A stretch of 15,447 bases of DNA, taken from Desulfobacteraceae bacterium. Its GTDB lineage: Bacteria; Desulfobacterota; Desulfobacteria; Desulfobacterales; ETH-SRB1. The stretch spans positions 1 through 15,447 of the forward strand of contig DAOWEW010000107.1 of the NCBI GenBank assembly GCA_030638305.1, read 5' to 3'. Positions 6,434 through 15,249 of this stretch are shown piece by piece (positions within the stretch are counted from its first letter, which is position 1; every line of letters starts with the position of its first letter). A program made the position numbers and the translations under genes. The notes under the pieces are model-generated. The model searched no databases. It was not told where the DNA came from and saw only the letters and a list, made by a program, of their open reading frames with translations.

Positions 6434-7603
6434 ATGAACAAAGAACAATTCTTTTTTACTTCAGAATCTGTTACCGAAGGGCATCCTGACAAGGTTGCCG
6501 ACCGTATATCAGATTCCATCCTTGATGCTATTATTGAGCAAGATAAATTTTGCAGAGTTGCATGTGAGACTCTTGTAACAACCGGCCTGGCTTTTATTGC
6601 AGGTGAAATTACAACTGACTGCTATGTTGATATTCCCCAGATCGTTCGAGAAACAATTCGCGATATAGGATACCATTCTTCCAAAATGGGATTTGATTGG
6701 CAAACATGCTCGGTAATTACCAGCATAGACCATCAATCGCAGGATATTGCTCAGGGTGTAAATAAAGGTGAGGGTCTGTTCAAGGACCAGGGCGCAGGAG
6801 ATCAAGGGCTTATGTTCGGGTTTGCATGTGATGAAACTCCTGAATTAATGCCTATGTCCATAATATATGCTCACAAGCTATGCCGCCGTCTGTCAAAGCT
6901 TAGAAAGAACGGTTCTCTTGATTTTCTTCGGCCTGACGGAAAATCACAGGTTACAATCGAATATGAAAACGGCATGCCAAAACGAGTTGATGCCGTGGTA
7001 ATAGCCGCCCAGCATAAACCGGATGTTGAATATGAGGAACTGAGAGAAGCTATCATAGAAGAAGTAATAAAAAAGGTTATCCCAAAGGAAATGAGGGATG
7101 GAGATACCAACTATTATATTAACGCTACAGGCAGATTTGTAATTGGCGGCCCCGTGGGAGACTGTGGTCTTACGGGCAGAAAAATCATTGTTGATACTTA
7201 TGGTGGTCAGGGGAGCCATGGCGGTGGATGTTTTTCCGGAAAAGATCCTTCCAAGGTTGATCGAAGCGCTTCATACATGGGCAGACATATTGCAAAAAAT
7301 ATTGTTGCAGCAGGTCTATCAAAAAAATGTGAAGTGCAGATAGCATATGCCATAGGCGTAGCAGAGCCGGTTTCTGTTATGGTAGATCTAATGGGCACGG
7401 GAGTTGTACCCAAATCCAGAGTTAAAGAAATAATCAAAGAGATCTTTGATTTAAGGCCGGCAGCGATAATTGAATATCTTGATCTTTTGCGGCCGATTTA
7501 CAAAACCACCTCGGCATATGGCCACTTTGGTCGGACTGAACCGGAAATTACCTGGGAAAAAACAAATATGAAAGACATTATTAGAGAAAAAGCCGGACTA
7601 TAA
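6434..7603 (+). CDS. metK: S-adenosylmethionine synthetase
   Basis: This 389-residue enzyme makes S-adenosylmethionine from methionine and ATP. The family signatures are complete: [12 protein letters not shown] near the N-terminus (residues 17-28), the hexapeptide GAGDQG around 120, and the glycine-rich [16 protein letters not shown] segment around 263-278. The usual alanine of the last motif (GGGAFSGKD) is cysteine here, a tolerated variation elsewhere as far as I know. The start is supported by AAGGAG at 6422-6427. It is followed 24 bases later by ahcY, so the gene that makes SAM and the gene that removes its by-product S-adenosylhomocysteine are adjacent. No SAM riboswitch can fit in the 38-base gap after panC. 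Confidence 0.97.
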   Translation: MNKEQFFFTSESVTEGHPDKVADRISDSILDAIIEQDKFCRVACETLVTTGLAFIAGEITTDCYVDIPQIVRETIRDIGYHSSKMGFDWQTCSVITSIDHQSQDIAQGVNKGEGLFKDQGAGDQGLMFGFACDETPELMPMSIIYAHKLCRRLSKLRKNGSLDFLRPDGKSQVTIEYENGMPKRVDAVVIAAQHKPDVEYEELREAIIEEVIKKVIPKEMRDGDTNYYINATGRFVIGGPVGDCGLTGRKIIVDTYGGQGSHGGGCFSGKDPSKVDRSASYMGRHIAKNIVAAGLSKKCEVQIAYAIGVAEPVSVMVDLMGTGVVPKSRVKEIIKEIFDLRPAAIIEYLDLLRPIYKTTSAYGHFGRTEPEITWEKTNMKDIIREKAGL

Positions 7604-8884
<1,281 letters not shown>

Positions 8885-8932
8885 GGGTTCGCACAAAAAA
8901 CATTCAATTCAGATAATAGCAAGGTGTAGCCC

Positions 8933-9385
8933 ATGCTTAAAGTAAAAGATATCATGACAGAAAATCCGATCACTGTCTTGCCCGGGACAGAGATTGCTCA
9001 TGCCACAAAACTTCTTTTGGAAAAAGGCATCAATGGCGTACCTGTGGTGGATGAAATGGGAAGTCTGGTTGGAATCCTTTGCCAGAGTGACCTGATTGCG
9101 CAGCAGAAAAAACTTCCAATCCCCTCCTTTTTTACCATTCTGGATGGGTTTATTCCCTTGACTTCTATAAAACAGCTCGAAAGGGAGGCGCAGAAGATAG
9201 CGGCTACCACAGTTGCCCACGCCATGACCCCAAATCCTGTCACCGTTCAGTTAGAAACGAGCATTGAAGAGGTAGCCGCACTCATGGTTGGCAAGAATTT
9301 CCACACCCTTCCTGTGATGGATAAAAAAAGGCTGGCAGGAATCGTGGGAAAAAAGGATGTGTTGAAAACGCTCATGCCGGATTAA
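8933..9385 (+). CDS. tandem CBS-domain protein
   Basis: This 150-residue soluble protein consists almost entirely of two CBS domains, which usually pair to bind adenosine nucleotides (AMP, ATP, SAM) and regulate a partner. CBS1 covers about residues 3-55 (VKDIMTENPITVLPG ... GVPVVDEMGSLVGILCQSDLI). CBS2 covers about 93-149 (VAHAMTPNPVTVQLE ... TLPVMDKKRLAGIVGKKDVLK). Between them is a short linker, about 56-92. The start ATG is preceded by AAGGTG at 8921-8926. It lies 48 bases after ahcY and 35 before the carbonic anhydrase gene, so it could be read with either. Because CBS pairs can bind SAM, proximity to metK/ahcY is suggestive, but the ligand cannot be told from sequence alone. Confidence 0.88.
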   Translation: MLKVKDIMTENPITVLPGTEIAHATKLLLEKGINGVPVVDEMGSLVGILCQSDLIAQQKKLPIPSFFTILDGFIPLTSIKQLEREAQKIAATTVAHAMTPNPVTVQLETSIEEVAALMVGKNFHTLPVMDKKRLAGIVGKKDVLKTLMPD

Positions 9386-9420
9386 GGGCCTGATAGAAAA
9401 TAACAGATTGGAGGAACAAT

Positions 9421-10053
9421 ATGATACATCAAAGTGTAATTACAGATTTTTGCCGAAAACAATATATGCCTGAAATTGACCCATCTGCCTGCATTCACCC
9501 AGTTGCAACGGTTATCGGGCATGTATCGGTGGGCAAAAGAGTTATGGTTTCGCCCTTTGCATCGGTGCGAGGTGATGAAGGACAGCCGATATTTGTCGGA
9601 GACGAAGCAAACGTGCAGGAAGGGGTAATCATCCACGCACTTGAAACAGAGCATAATGGCCAGCCGATTGAGAAAAACCTGGTTGAAGTTGAGGGGACAA
9701 AGTTTGCTGTTCACATAGGCAAAAGGGTCTCTTTGGCTCATCAGGTTCAGATTCACGGCCCTGCATGTGTAGGGGATGATACGTTTGTTGGTATGCAGAC
9801 GCTCGTCTTTAAAGGAAAGGTAGGGAAAAACTGTGTGATCGAACCCGGATGCATTATCATGGGAGTTAGTATCGCAGATGGACACTATGTCCCGGCAGGA
9901 ACCGTGTTAAAAGACCAGGATGCTGCCGACAACCTTCCTGTAGTCACCAATGACTATCCCCTCAAGAATCTGAACAGCGGTGTCGTGCATGTAAATACCA
10001 GCCTTGCGGACGGATATAACAAAATTGAGTTACCACAGATGATCAAACCCTAA
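9421..10053 (+). CDS. gamma-class carbonic anhydrase (Cam-type)
   Basis: This 210-residue left-handed beta-helix (hexapeptide-repeat) protein is close in pattern to Methanosarcina thermophila Cam, which interconverts CO2 and bicarbonate. All three metal ligands are present: H72 (HALET), H107 and H112 (SLAHQVQIHG). Also present are R50, D52 and E53 in SVRGDEG, N64 and Q66 in NVQEG, and E75, equivalent to the Cam proton-shuttle Glu84 in an acidic loop that most other gamma-class proteins lack. It therefore looks like an active Cam rather than a CamH/YrdA-like protein. Unlike Cam of M. thermophila, no signal peptide is visible, so it is probably cytoplasmic. A good GGAGGA site (9410-9415) supports the ATG. 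It is probably co-transcribed with the CBS gene. The final residues run to the hairpin repeat. Confidence 0.88.
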   Translation: MIHQSVITDFCRKQYMPEIDPSACIHPVATVIGHVSVGKRVMVSPFASVRGDEGQPIFVGDEANVQEGVIIHALETEHNGQPIEKNLVEVEGTKFAVHIGKRVSLAHQVQIHGPACVGDDTFVGMQTLVFKGKVGKNCVIEPGCIIMGVSIADGHYVPAGTVLKDQDAADNLPVVTNDYPLKNLNSGVVHVNTSLADGYNKIELPQMIKP

Positions 10054-10083
10054 GAAACGTGGACGAAATAACTTCCACGTTCC
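10053..10083. repeat. dispersed repeat copy 2, hairpin between convergent genes
   Basis: AACGTGGA (10056-10063) and TCCACGTT (10074-10081) form an eight-pair stem with a 10-base loop, extendable by one further pair past a mismatch. The element fills the 30-base gap between the convergent stops at 10053 and 10084 and could end transcription from both sides, although T-runs are poor. Its left arm and loop match copy 1 at 953-973. Confidence 0.6.
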
Positions 10084-10917
10084 TTATTCTCCTATTATTG
10101 ATTCCAGTAATCTATCAATTAGATGTTCAGCCGCATGTAATTCATTTGCTGAATTAAACTGGGACTCTAACTCTTGTAAGATGGCGTTATGCCTGGATAC
10201 AGACTTCCCGATTGTTTCATAATTTACAGGAGGTCTGGAATAAAGCCGGTCTTCAAAAAAATAATTTGCAGGTCCTGGAGAAGACCGTCGCCTGAAAGGC
10301 CAATTAATTTTTAAATCTAAAAGCTTTCTAACAGCCTCAAGAGCATTTTTATTTTTTAATATGTCGTTTTTTATTAATGGCTGGTTAAGGCAATTTTTCA
10401 CTTCTTCAAAAATCGTGTTTAATAATTTTGTTTCAGTAATTACAAGGCCGTATGCATACCAGTTACTTGCCGTTTCACGGACTATTTCTTTGAAAGCCCC
10501 TGGGAGATGGTGATATGTTGGGCAGAAATAAATCCGGCATGCCATGCCTCCGTAAAAGCTCAGGCCTCTGAAATCTATGCCTTTATTTTCGTCCAACAGC
10601 GGATGTAACAGGCAACCCACGCGTGAATGCTCTTTTCCCACCAGACCAATGTATGGACAATGATGAAATTCGGGAAAGGGCCTCTCCTGTGGTTCTTTAT
10701 CTTCGACTTCTTCCTTGAAGGCGAGTATAGCGTCCATGTCTCGCTTAACGTGTAAGAAAGAATCAGTGCGCCATGTAAGCATTTCCATTATAGACTCGTA
10801 CGATGGATTGGCAACATTATATAAACCGCAACATGCTCCGCAGGAAATTTCTTCATTTACCTGACAAAGATAAATTCCGCCCGGTACCTGGTTGTCATTA
10901 GTGTTAAAATTGGACAT
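10084..10917 (-). CDS. cysteine-rich YkgJ-like putative metal-binding protein
   Basis: This is a 277-residue soluble protein from ATG at 10917; a TTG one codon earlier is also possible. Counting from the TTG, it has eight cysteines in the first half: C19, C27-G-A-C30-C31, C88 in HHCPYIG, C103 in GCLLHP, C128 and C133 in ACRIYFCPTY. The CxxCC cluster, a mid-chain cysteine and a CR(I/F)-type site recall the YkgJ family (CxxxCxxCC, proposed zinc or iron-sulfur binding), but the rest of the chain is not recognised. The C-terminal half (about 145-278) is helical and lacks cysteine after C177. It is the last gene of a three-gene minus-strand operon, beginning three bases after the stop of the membrane protein gene. 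The function is unknown; metal binding is inference from cysteine spacing. Confidence 0.7.
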   Translation of the reverse strand: MSNFNTNDNQVPGGIYLCQVNEEISCGACCGLYNVANPSYESIMEMLTWRTDSFLHVKRDMDAILAFKEEVEDKEPQERPFPEFHHCPYIGLVGKEHSRVGCLLHPLLDENKGIDFRGLSFYGGMACRIYFCPTYHHLPGAFKEIVRETASNWYAYGLVITETKLLNTIFEEVKNCLNQPLIKNDILKNKNALEAVRKLLDLKINWPFRRRSSPGPANYFFEDRLYSRPPVNYETIGKSVSRHNAILQELESQFNSANELHAAEHLIDRLLESIIGE

Positions 10918-10920
10918 CAA

Positions 10921-11373
10921 TTAGATTTTTTTTGAGGGCCGTAATGGTTTTTTGAGAATTATTCGGTAATAGTGTAAACTTGACAGCAGAAGCGCTCCGC
11001 CTATGGTAGTATAGATAATTGCCAGGTAGTGTTTTGGAATTGGAGAATGCCGCAAAATGATTCCAAGTGCAATCATAAAGGCAATAATAAGATAACTTTT
11101 CCAGGCCTGAAATGCAAAAATACATCCTTTTTCAGGGAGCAGGCAGATACGGTTAATATTTTTTCGAGCGATTCCGGAAAATCCAAAGCGATATGCTGCC
11201 AACGACAAAATAATTCCAGATAGTCCAAACAGGAAAGCAGTCAGCCAATCAACCTCTTTAAGCCAGCAATAAGCCATGCTGCAAAGCATTACACCCACTG
11301 TGCTCCACATCAGACCGGCAAGAGCAATAAGCCAGTATTTGGAAGCAGCCAGTTTTATCTTTTTAAAAAACAT
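10921..11373 (-). CDS. four-helix membrane protein of unknown function
   Basis: This 150-residue protein starts at ATG 11373, which shares one base with the stop of the upstream 537-residue gene (TGATG). A TTG at 11376 is the alternative start. Hydrophobic segments lie at about 14-36, 43-61, 92-108 and 115-135, with basic residues at both ends (MFFKKIK and KKPLRPSKK), suggesting both termini are cytoplasmic. The loop between helices 2 and 3 carries a polar, cysteine-containing stretch (ARKNINRICLLPEKGCIFAF, 69-88) that would then also face the cytoplasm. I do not recognise a family. The tight packing with the GalT-like and cysteine-rich genes implies a shared role, for example as a membrane anchor or transporter, but nothing in the sequence identifies a substrate. 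Confidence 0.72.
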   Translation of the reverse strand: MFFKKIKLAASKYWLIALAGLMWSTVGVMLCSMAYCWLKEVDWLTAFLFGLSGIILSLAAYRFGFSGIARKNINRICLLPEKGCIFAFQAWKSYLIIAFMIALGIILRHSPIPKHYLAIIYTTIGGALLLSSLHYYRIILKKPLRPSKKI

Positions 11374-12986
11374 CAAAATACCTGATTAACGGTCTTATTA
11401 CAGGTATAAGCGAAGTCTTCGGGATAATGCCCGATAATCCAGCGAGATAGCCACTGGCTGTAAGTTCCCGGTGATTTAGGATGACGTGGAATAAAAGTGT
11501 ACATAAGCCGCTGGTCATTGTCTGGATTATCAAATCTCCTGGATGTTTCGTAACAAATCATCATTTCTACACCCAGTTTTTCCAGCATCCTTACAGTTGT
11601 CAAAATAGCCATGTCAAGAGACCTTCTTACTGTAGAATTTGCCTCAAGAATATTACCGCACTTTGCTGTGGCCATAATCTGCACTTCTCCTTGAGAGCGT
11701 TGTGCTTTTGGTACAAAAGCCATAATATTTTCATCCTGATAAAAAATAAGGCTTTTTGCCTTGTCTTTTCTACCATCCATTCTCCTGTTATTTTTTATGG
11801 CATTAATGTATGTTTTAAAGAAGTTTTTGCCTGTGCTATTTCTAAATCGGCGGCAGAAATAAGCTACTTCATCTCCTTGAGTATAGGTTGGAAATAAAGT
11901 GTGGCTTTCATCATTTTTTCCATTGATAAAACCCTGAGTATATTTGGGCACGATGGCAAATTGCTGGTGTATTTGCTGGTGAGATGCATTGAGACGATAT
12001 CCTGAAGGAGATAGATCAAATCCGAAATTCCATCCCCACATTGATGCGTTAAAAGGCAAATTGATTTTATCTTCTTCATGATGTTTTATGGTTTTAAGAA
12101 GATCTATTCGTAAAGACTCTAACTCTTCTTCTGTGAGAGTACGTTTTTTTGCGGGAACGGAAATGCTCAGACTCTGGGCGACCTGTGTGTAAACCCTCTG
12201 GTAGTATAAATGTCTAAGACCGATCAAATCTTCTTTTTTAAGCGCTTCGATTTTATACCTGATGGAATCATGTGCCATGTTTGCTGCATAATGTCCCCAT
12301 GGGATATAGCTGTTTTCTCTCAGATATTCCCAGATATGAGTGCCGGCAGACTTTTTATACTCTCCAACAATTTTATTAGGGCCCTGGATACCGGGAATAA
12401 GTACCATTGCCTGCTTATAAGTATCGGGTAAAAAAGGATTGTTGGATACGATTTCAAACAAATGATGGTTTTTAATTGCCTGTCGAATTTCTCCATTTTT
12501 TGTTTTTTTATATTGAATACCAACAGGCTCGCCTGTGTGTGGATCAAACTCAAACAAACATGACTTTTGGGCTAACTCAATAAGTAAATCTGTGTCCGTG
12601 GATGTTTTGCCCAAAGATATAGTCAGCGGATCATTGTCTTTGACTTCATTTATACCGTCTTTTAATTTTGAAGATTTGCATTTGTTAATAATATCAAAAG
12701 GATTTGCATTTTCTATTCTTTTGTCAGCGCTTGACTTTAATATAAAAGTTGCGCCCATAAAAGAAAACGGATTGGAGATTTCAAATACCCAGTCTGCGTT
12801 GTCAATTGTTACATCATTTGAAGGAAAGTTAATTTTGTTTTCAACAGCGGTTTTGCCGTTAATATGTCCAAGCGTTGCTATATGATTTTTTCCCCTGAGA
12901 TTGACAACTGTATAATCGGGTTTGTGAATGCCATAAATAAAGTCACCGTCAGTTGATACACAGGTTCTTACAAACAATTCATTCAT
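11373..12986 (-). CDS. GalT/HIT-like putative nucleotidyltransferase or phosphorylase, uncharacterised
   Basis: This is a 537-residue protein, probably cytoplasmic (no signal peptide or membrane segment), not assigned by me to a named family. Residues 335-343, SHQQIHQQF, align with the active site of galactose-1-phosphate uridylyltransferase, S-N-P-H-P-H-G-Q: S335, nucleophile-like H340 and Q342 fit, while the first histidine is glutamine (Q338). The block following it (FAIVPKY) and the later ENIMAFVPKAQRSQGEVQIM (419-438), a long helix 453-470, and YTFIPRHP (496-503) recall the second HIT-like half of GalT-type enzymes. About 330 residues precede the motif, longer than in classic GalT, so extra N-terminal domains are likely. 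The ATG follows AAGGAAA at 12991-12997. It is the first gene of the three-gene operon. The fold call is inference from motif spacing; substrate unknown. Confidence 0.6.
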   Translation of the reverse strand: MNELFVRTCVSTDGDFIYGIHKPDYTVVNLRGKNHIATLGHINGKTAVENKINFPSNDVTIDNADWVFEISNPFSFMGATFILKSSADKRIENANPFDIINKCKSSKLKDGINEVKDNDPLTISLGKTSTDTDLLIELAQKSCLFEFDPHTGEPVGIQYKKTKNGEIRQAIKNHHLFEIVSNNPFLPDTYKQAMVLIPGIQGPNKIVGEYKKSAGTHIWEYLRENSYIPWGHYAANMAHDSIRYKIEALKKEDLIGLRHLYYQRVYTQVAQSLSISVPAKKRTLTEEELESLRIDLLKTIKHHEEDKINLPFNASMWGWNFGFDLSPSGYRLNASHQQIHQQFAIVPKYTQGFINGKNDESHTLFPTYTQGDEVAYFCRRFRNSTGKNFFKTYINAIKNNRRMDGRKDKAKSLIFYQDENIMAFVPKAQRSQGEVQIMATAKCGNILEANSTVRRSLDMAILTTVRMLEKLGVEMMICYETSRRFDNPDNDQRLMYTFIPRHPKSPGTYSQWLSRWIIGHYPEDFAYTCNKTVNQVF

Positions 12987-13057
12987 ACATTTTCCTTATA
13001 ATTTTCAGTGAAACTTCGTGTCCTTCCATGGTGAACTTTTACAAATTTGAGCTTTAA

Positions 13058-13086
13058 TTGTCAAGAATCTATATTCTCTGTTTAAT
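13058..13086 (+). promoter_or_regulatory. putative sigma-70 promoter of the kinase operon
   Basis: TTGTCA (13058-13063) and TTTAAT (13081-13086), each five of six consensus bases, are separated by exactly 17 bases. The predicted start falls near 13093, giving a leader of about 130 bases before the kinase ATG. The remaining part of 12987-13224 holds the ribosome site of the divergent gene, the palindrome below and no convincing gene. Confidence 0.45.
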
Positions 13087-13089
13087 TTG

Positions 13090-13114
13090 CGCAGCGGGGT
13101 TTATTATAGCTGCG
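13090..13114. promoter_or_regulatory. inverted repeat at the predicted transcription start
   Basis: CGCAGC (13090-13095) and GCTGCG (13109-13114) are perfect six-base arms separated by 13 bases, lying from about -3 to +22 of the predicted kinase promoter. This is a usual repressor position. A hairpin at the 5' end of the transcript is the alternative reading. Confidence 0.4.
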
Positions 13115-13224
13115 TACAGCAATGGGAATGGATAAAATGTCTTTTGATTTTTCTGTTTCATGTGCTATCCTCAAAATGCTCAATGAACGGATAACAAAAT
13201 GACAGTTTTGGAAAAACAGATTAG

Positions 13225-14718
13225 ATGAAATGCTGGCTAATAAAATATATAAGAAGATTTAACATTTTTAAAAGACTTGTTCTTGGCTACCTTGCTATTT
13301 TGATGGTTGTTGTCGCTCTGGGAATTTACACTACTTTCAGGCTTGATCAGTTGAACCAGATCACCCGCTCAATCAGTTCAGATGGTGAAACCATAAGGAT
13401 AGTGGCTGGATTAAGAGATAATGCACTTTCTCAGAGGGGATTTGAAAAAAAATATATAGTTTCAAGAGATAAAGATTTTTACCATCAATTTTTGGAGATT
13501 GAAAAACACATTGAGACCGATTTTGAGCGGATGAGCGTCCTTATAGATACTCCGGAAAAAAAAAGATTGATTTCCGATATAAAAAAGTTGCACGGTCAAT
13601 ATTTTTCTATAGTGCAAAATCTGGTTCATTCGCTAAAGATTGACAACAAATATCCTCAGAAAAAAGATCAAGAGGAAAAAAAGAAGCTTATCAACGAGAT
13701 AGCCGACAAGCTGGAGCAAGTGATAAAAATTGCAAAAGCTGATGTGGAAAGAAAGATAAAAAGATCAGGAGAAGTAGGCAATAGAGCCTCGGAAGTCACA
13801 TTAACAATAAGTATAGCTGCTATCATTATGGGAATATTGATTGCATTTTTCAATGCACAAACAATTAATTATCCTATTCTTCTCTTGATTAAAGGAACAA
13901 GGGAAATCGCAAAAGGCAAATTTGAAAAGCATATAACAATACCTTCTCCTCCCGAGATAAAAGAATTGGCAAATGCCTTTAATCTCATGTGCGACCGCTT
14001 AAAAAAGATCGATGAGATCAAGGCGGATCTTTTTTCCAACATATCGCATGATCTTCGTACTCCTTTAGCGATAATAAGAGAATCAACAAGCTTGCTCTTT
14101 TTTGATGGCAGCTTGACACGATTTTCGAAAAAAGAGTGTAAGCTTATTGGTATTATTGAGGAAGAGTGTGAGAGATTAATAAAGTCTGTAAATACTATTC
14201 TTGACATCTCACGGATGGATGCAGGACTGACCGATTATAATATGGAAAAATACAACCTTTTCCATCTTATAGGAAAAAGCGTTTCAAATATAAGACCGAT
14301 TGCCGAAAGCAAGGGGATTAACCTTGAAGTAAACATTAGCAGCAGTCTGCCACCTGTAAATATAGACGGAGAACGCATAGGCCAGGCTCTTGGTAACCTT
14401 TTAGGCAATGCCATGAAATTTACAATGCAAGGAGGAAAAGTGACGGTTGACGCCACTTTAAAGAACGCGAATACTTTGGATCATCTTTTGCATAATAAAA
14501 AGAAATTTGTTAAAGTTTCCGTATCAGACACAGGCTGTGGAATTCCGGAAGAGAATATTAAGGAGATATTTGATAAATTTAAAATGCTCCATGGTAAAGG
14601 GACAGGATTGGGCCTGTATATAGCAAAGCATATTATTAATTCCCATGGAGGTGATATATGGGTGAAAAGCAAGCAAGGAAAAGGAAGTGTCTTTTCTTTT
14701 ACTGTACCTGTTTTTTAA
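13225..14718 (+). CDS. membrane sensor histidine kinase (QseE/GlrK-like)
   Basis: This 497-residue inner-membrane kinase has its first transmembrane helix at about 17-37, a helical periplasmic sensor region 38-190, a second helix 191-210, and HAMP about 211-262. The HisKA domain has the phosphoacceptor H275 in SNISHDLRTPLA. The HATPase domain has N395 (GNAMKF), D435-T-G-C-G and GKGTGLGL at 457-464. All catalytic boxes are intact. It is followed by a lipoprotein-like gene and a response regulator in the same order as E. coli qseE-qseG-qseF (glrK-yfhG-glrR), where the system answers envelope stress and drives sRNA GlmY transcription with sigma-54. No strong ribosome binding site precedes the ATG at 13225. 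Assignment to the QseE/GlrK type rests on domain plan and gene order; the stimulus is unknown. Confidence 0.88.
   Translation: MKCWLIKYIRRFNIFKRLVLGYLAILMVVVALGIYTTFRLDQLNQITRSISSDGETIRIVAGLRDNALSQRGFEKKYIVSRDKDFYHQFLEIEKHIETDFERMSVLIDTPEKKRLISDIKKLHGQYFSIVQNLVHSLKIDNKYPQKKDQEEKKKLINEIADKLEQVIKIAKADVERKIKRSGEVGNRASEVTLTISIAAIIMGILIAFFNAQTINYPILLLIKGTREIAKGKFEKHITIPSPPEIKELANAFNLMCDRLKKIDEIKADLFSNISHDLRTPLAIIRESTSLLFFDGSLTRFSKKECKLIGIIEEECERLIKSVNTILDISRMDAGLTDYNMEKYNLFHLIGKSVSNIRPIAESKGINLEVNISSSLPPVNIDGERIGQALGNLLGNAMKFTMQGGKVTVDATLKNANTLDHLLHNKKKFVKVSVSDTGCGIPEENIKEIFDKFKMLHGKGTGLGLYIAKHIINSHGGDIWVKSKQGKGSVFSFTVPVF
14647..14654 (+). promoter_or_regulatory. strong ribosome binding site inside the kinase gene
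   Basis: GGAGGTGA at 14647-14654 is fully complementary to the usual 16S anti-Shine-Dalgarno. It sits in the coding sequence of the kinase (SHGGDIW), and the lipoprotein ATG at 14658 follows at good spacing. This decides the downstream start and the 61-base overlap. Confidence 0.7.
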
Positions 14719-15245
14719 CGATCCTTTTATTGGGGATCGGATGTGCCGCTACTTTAAACTTCCAAAAGATACAACAATCGGAAAAATCCTTTAAAAAGGG
14801 AGAGAAGTTCATAGTTAAAGGGGAGTATAAAAAGGCATTAATAGAATATGAAAAAGTTTTAAGGCTTTTTCCCAAAGCTTCGCCGGGGGATAACGCTCTT
14901 TTTCATATTGGACTTATCTGGCTTCATCCTGATAATCCTCAAAGAGATTATGAAAAATCGTTAATATTTTTTCAACGTGTTATCCACGATTTTTCCCAGA
15001 GCGGGTTGAAAGAAACGGCTCAGGTGTTGAGCTATACTGTCACTGAACTTATTCGCAGTGAGAACGATATCAAAGAGTTCAAAGAATCGGCCGATTTTTT
15101 GCAAAACAGGCTTCGAAAGGAGAATGAAGAGCAAGCAGAGACTCTAAAGAAACAGATAGAAGAACTTAAAGAATTGAAAGAACAGCTAAGGGAATTGAAA
15201 GAGATAGATATAGTAATTGAAGAAAAAAAGAGAGACAGAGAATAA
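14658..15245 (+). CDS. QseG-like TPR/coiled-coil lipoprotein candidate
   Basis: This 195-residue protein has a basic N-terminus (MGEKQARKRK), a hydrophobic segment (about 12-28) and cysteine C29 in LLLGIGC, read as a signal peptide with a lipobox in which the -3 residue is glycine instead of leucine. The mature part contains TPR-like repeats (about 44-110: FKKGEKFIVKGEYKKALIEY and a second unit around IFFQRVIHDFSQSG). A charged coiled coil follows (about 130-195). It overlaps the kinase gene by 61 bases. In E. coli the lipoprotein QseG between kinase and regulator binds the periplasmic part of QseE and controls its activity; the same position here suggests a similar accessory role, although sequence similarity cannot be checked. 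If the lipobox is not processed, it would be a membrane-anchored periplasmic protein. Confidence 0.75.
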   Translation: MGEKQARKRKCLFFYCTCFLTILLLGIGCAATLNFQKIQQSEKSFKKGEKFIVKGEYKKALIEYEKVLRLFPKASPGDNALFHIGLIWLHPDNPQRDYEKSLIFFQRVIHDFSQSGLKETAQVLSYTVTELIRSENDIKEFKESADFLQNRLRKENEEQAETLKKQIEELKELKEQLRELKEIDIVIEEKKRDRE

Positions 15246-15249
15246 GATA

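Noticed and set aside
13012..13036. CTTCGTGTCCTTCCATGGTG, which has the look of a degenerate intergenic repeat.
   Set aside because: Only one copy is in the window and no clear symmetry was seen, so it cannot be supported as a repeat.
13122..13202. A 26-codon open frame (MGMDKMSFDF...) in the leader of the kinase gene.
   Set aside because: No ribosome binding site precedes it and short frames are common in such DNA. It could be a leader peptide, but there is no evidence such as a codon run or attenuator.
12987..13224. Sigma-54 promoter or GlmY-like small RNA upstream of the kinase, by analogy with E. coli glrK.
   Set aside because: No GG-N10-GC element with the right surroundings was found and no strong stem-loop plus T-run marks an RNA gene.
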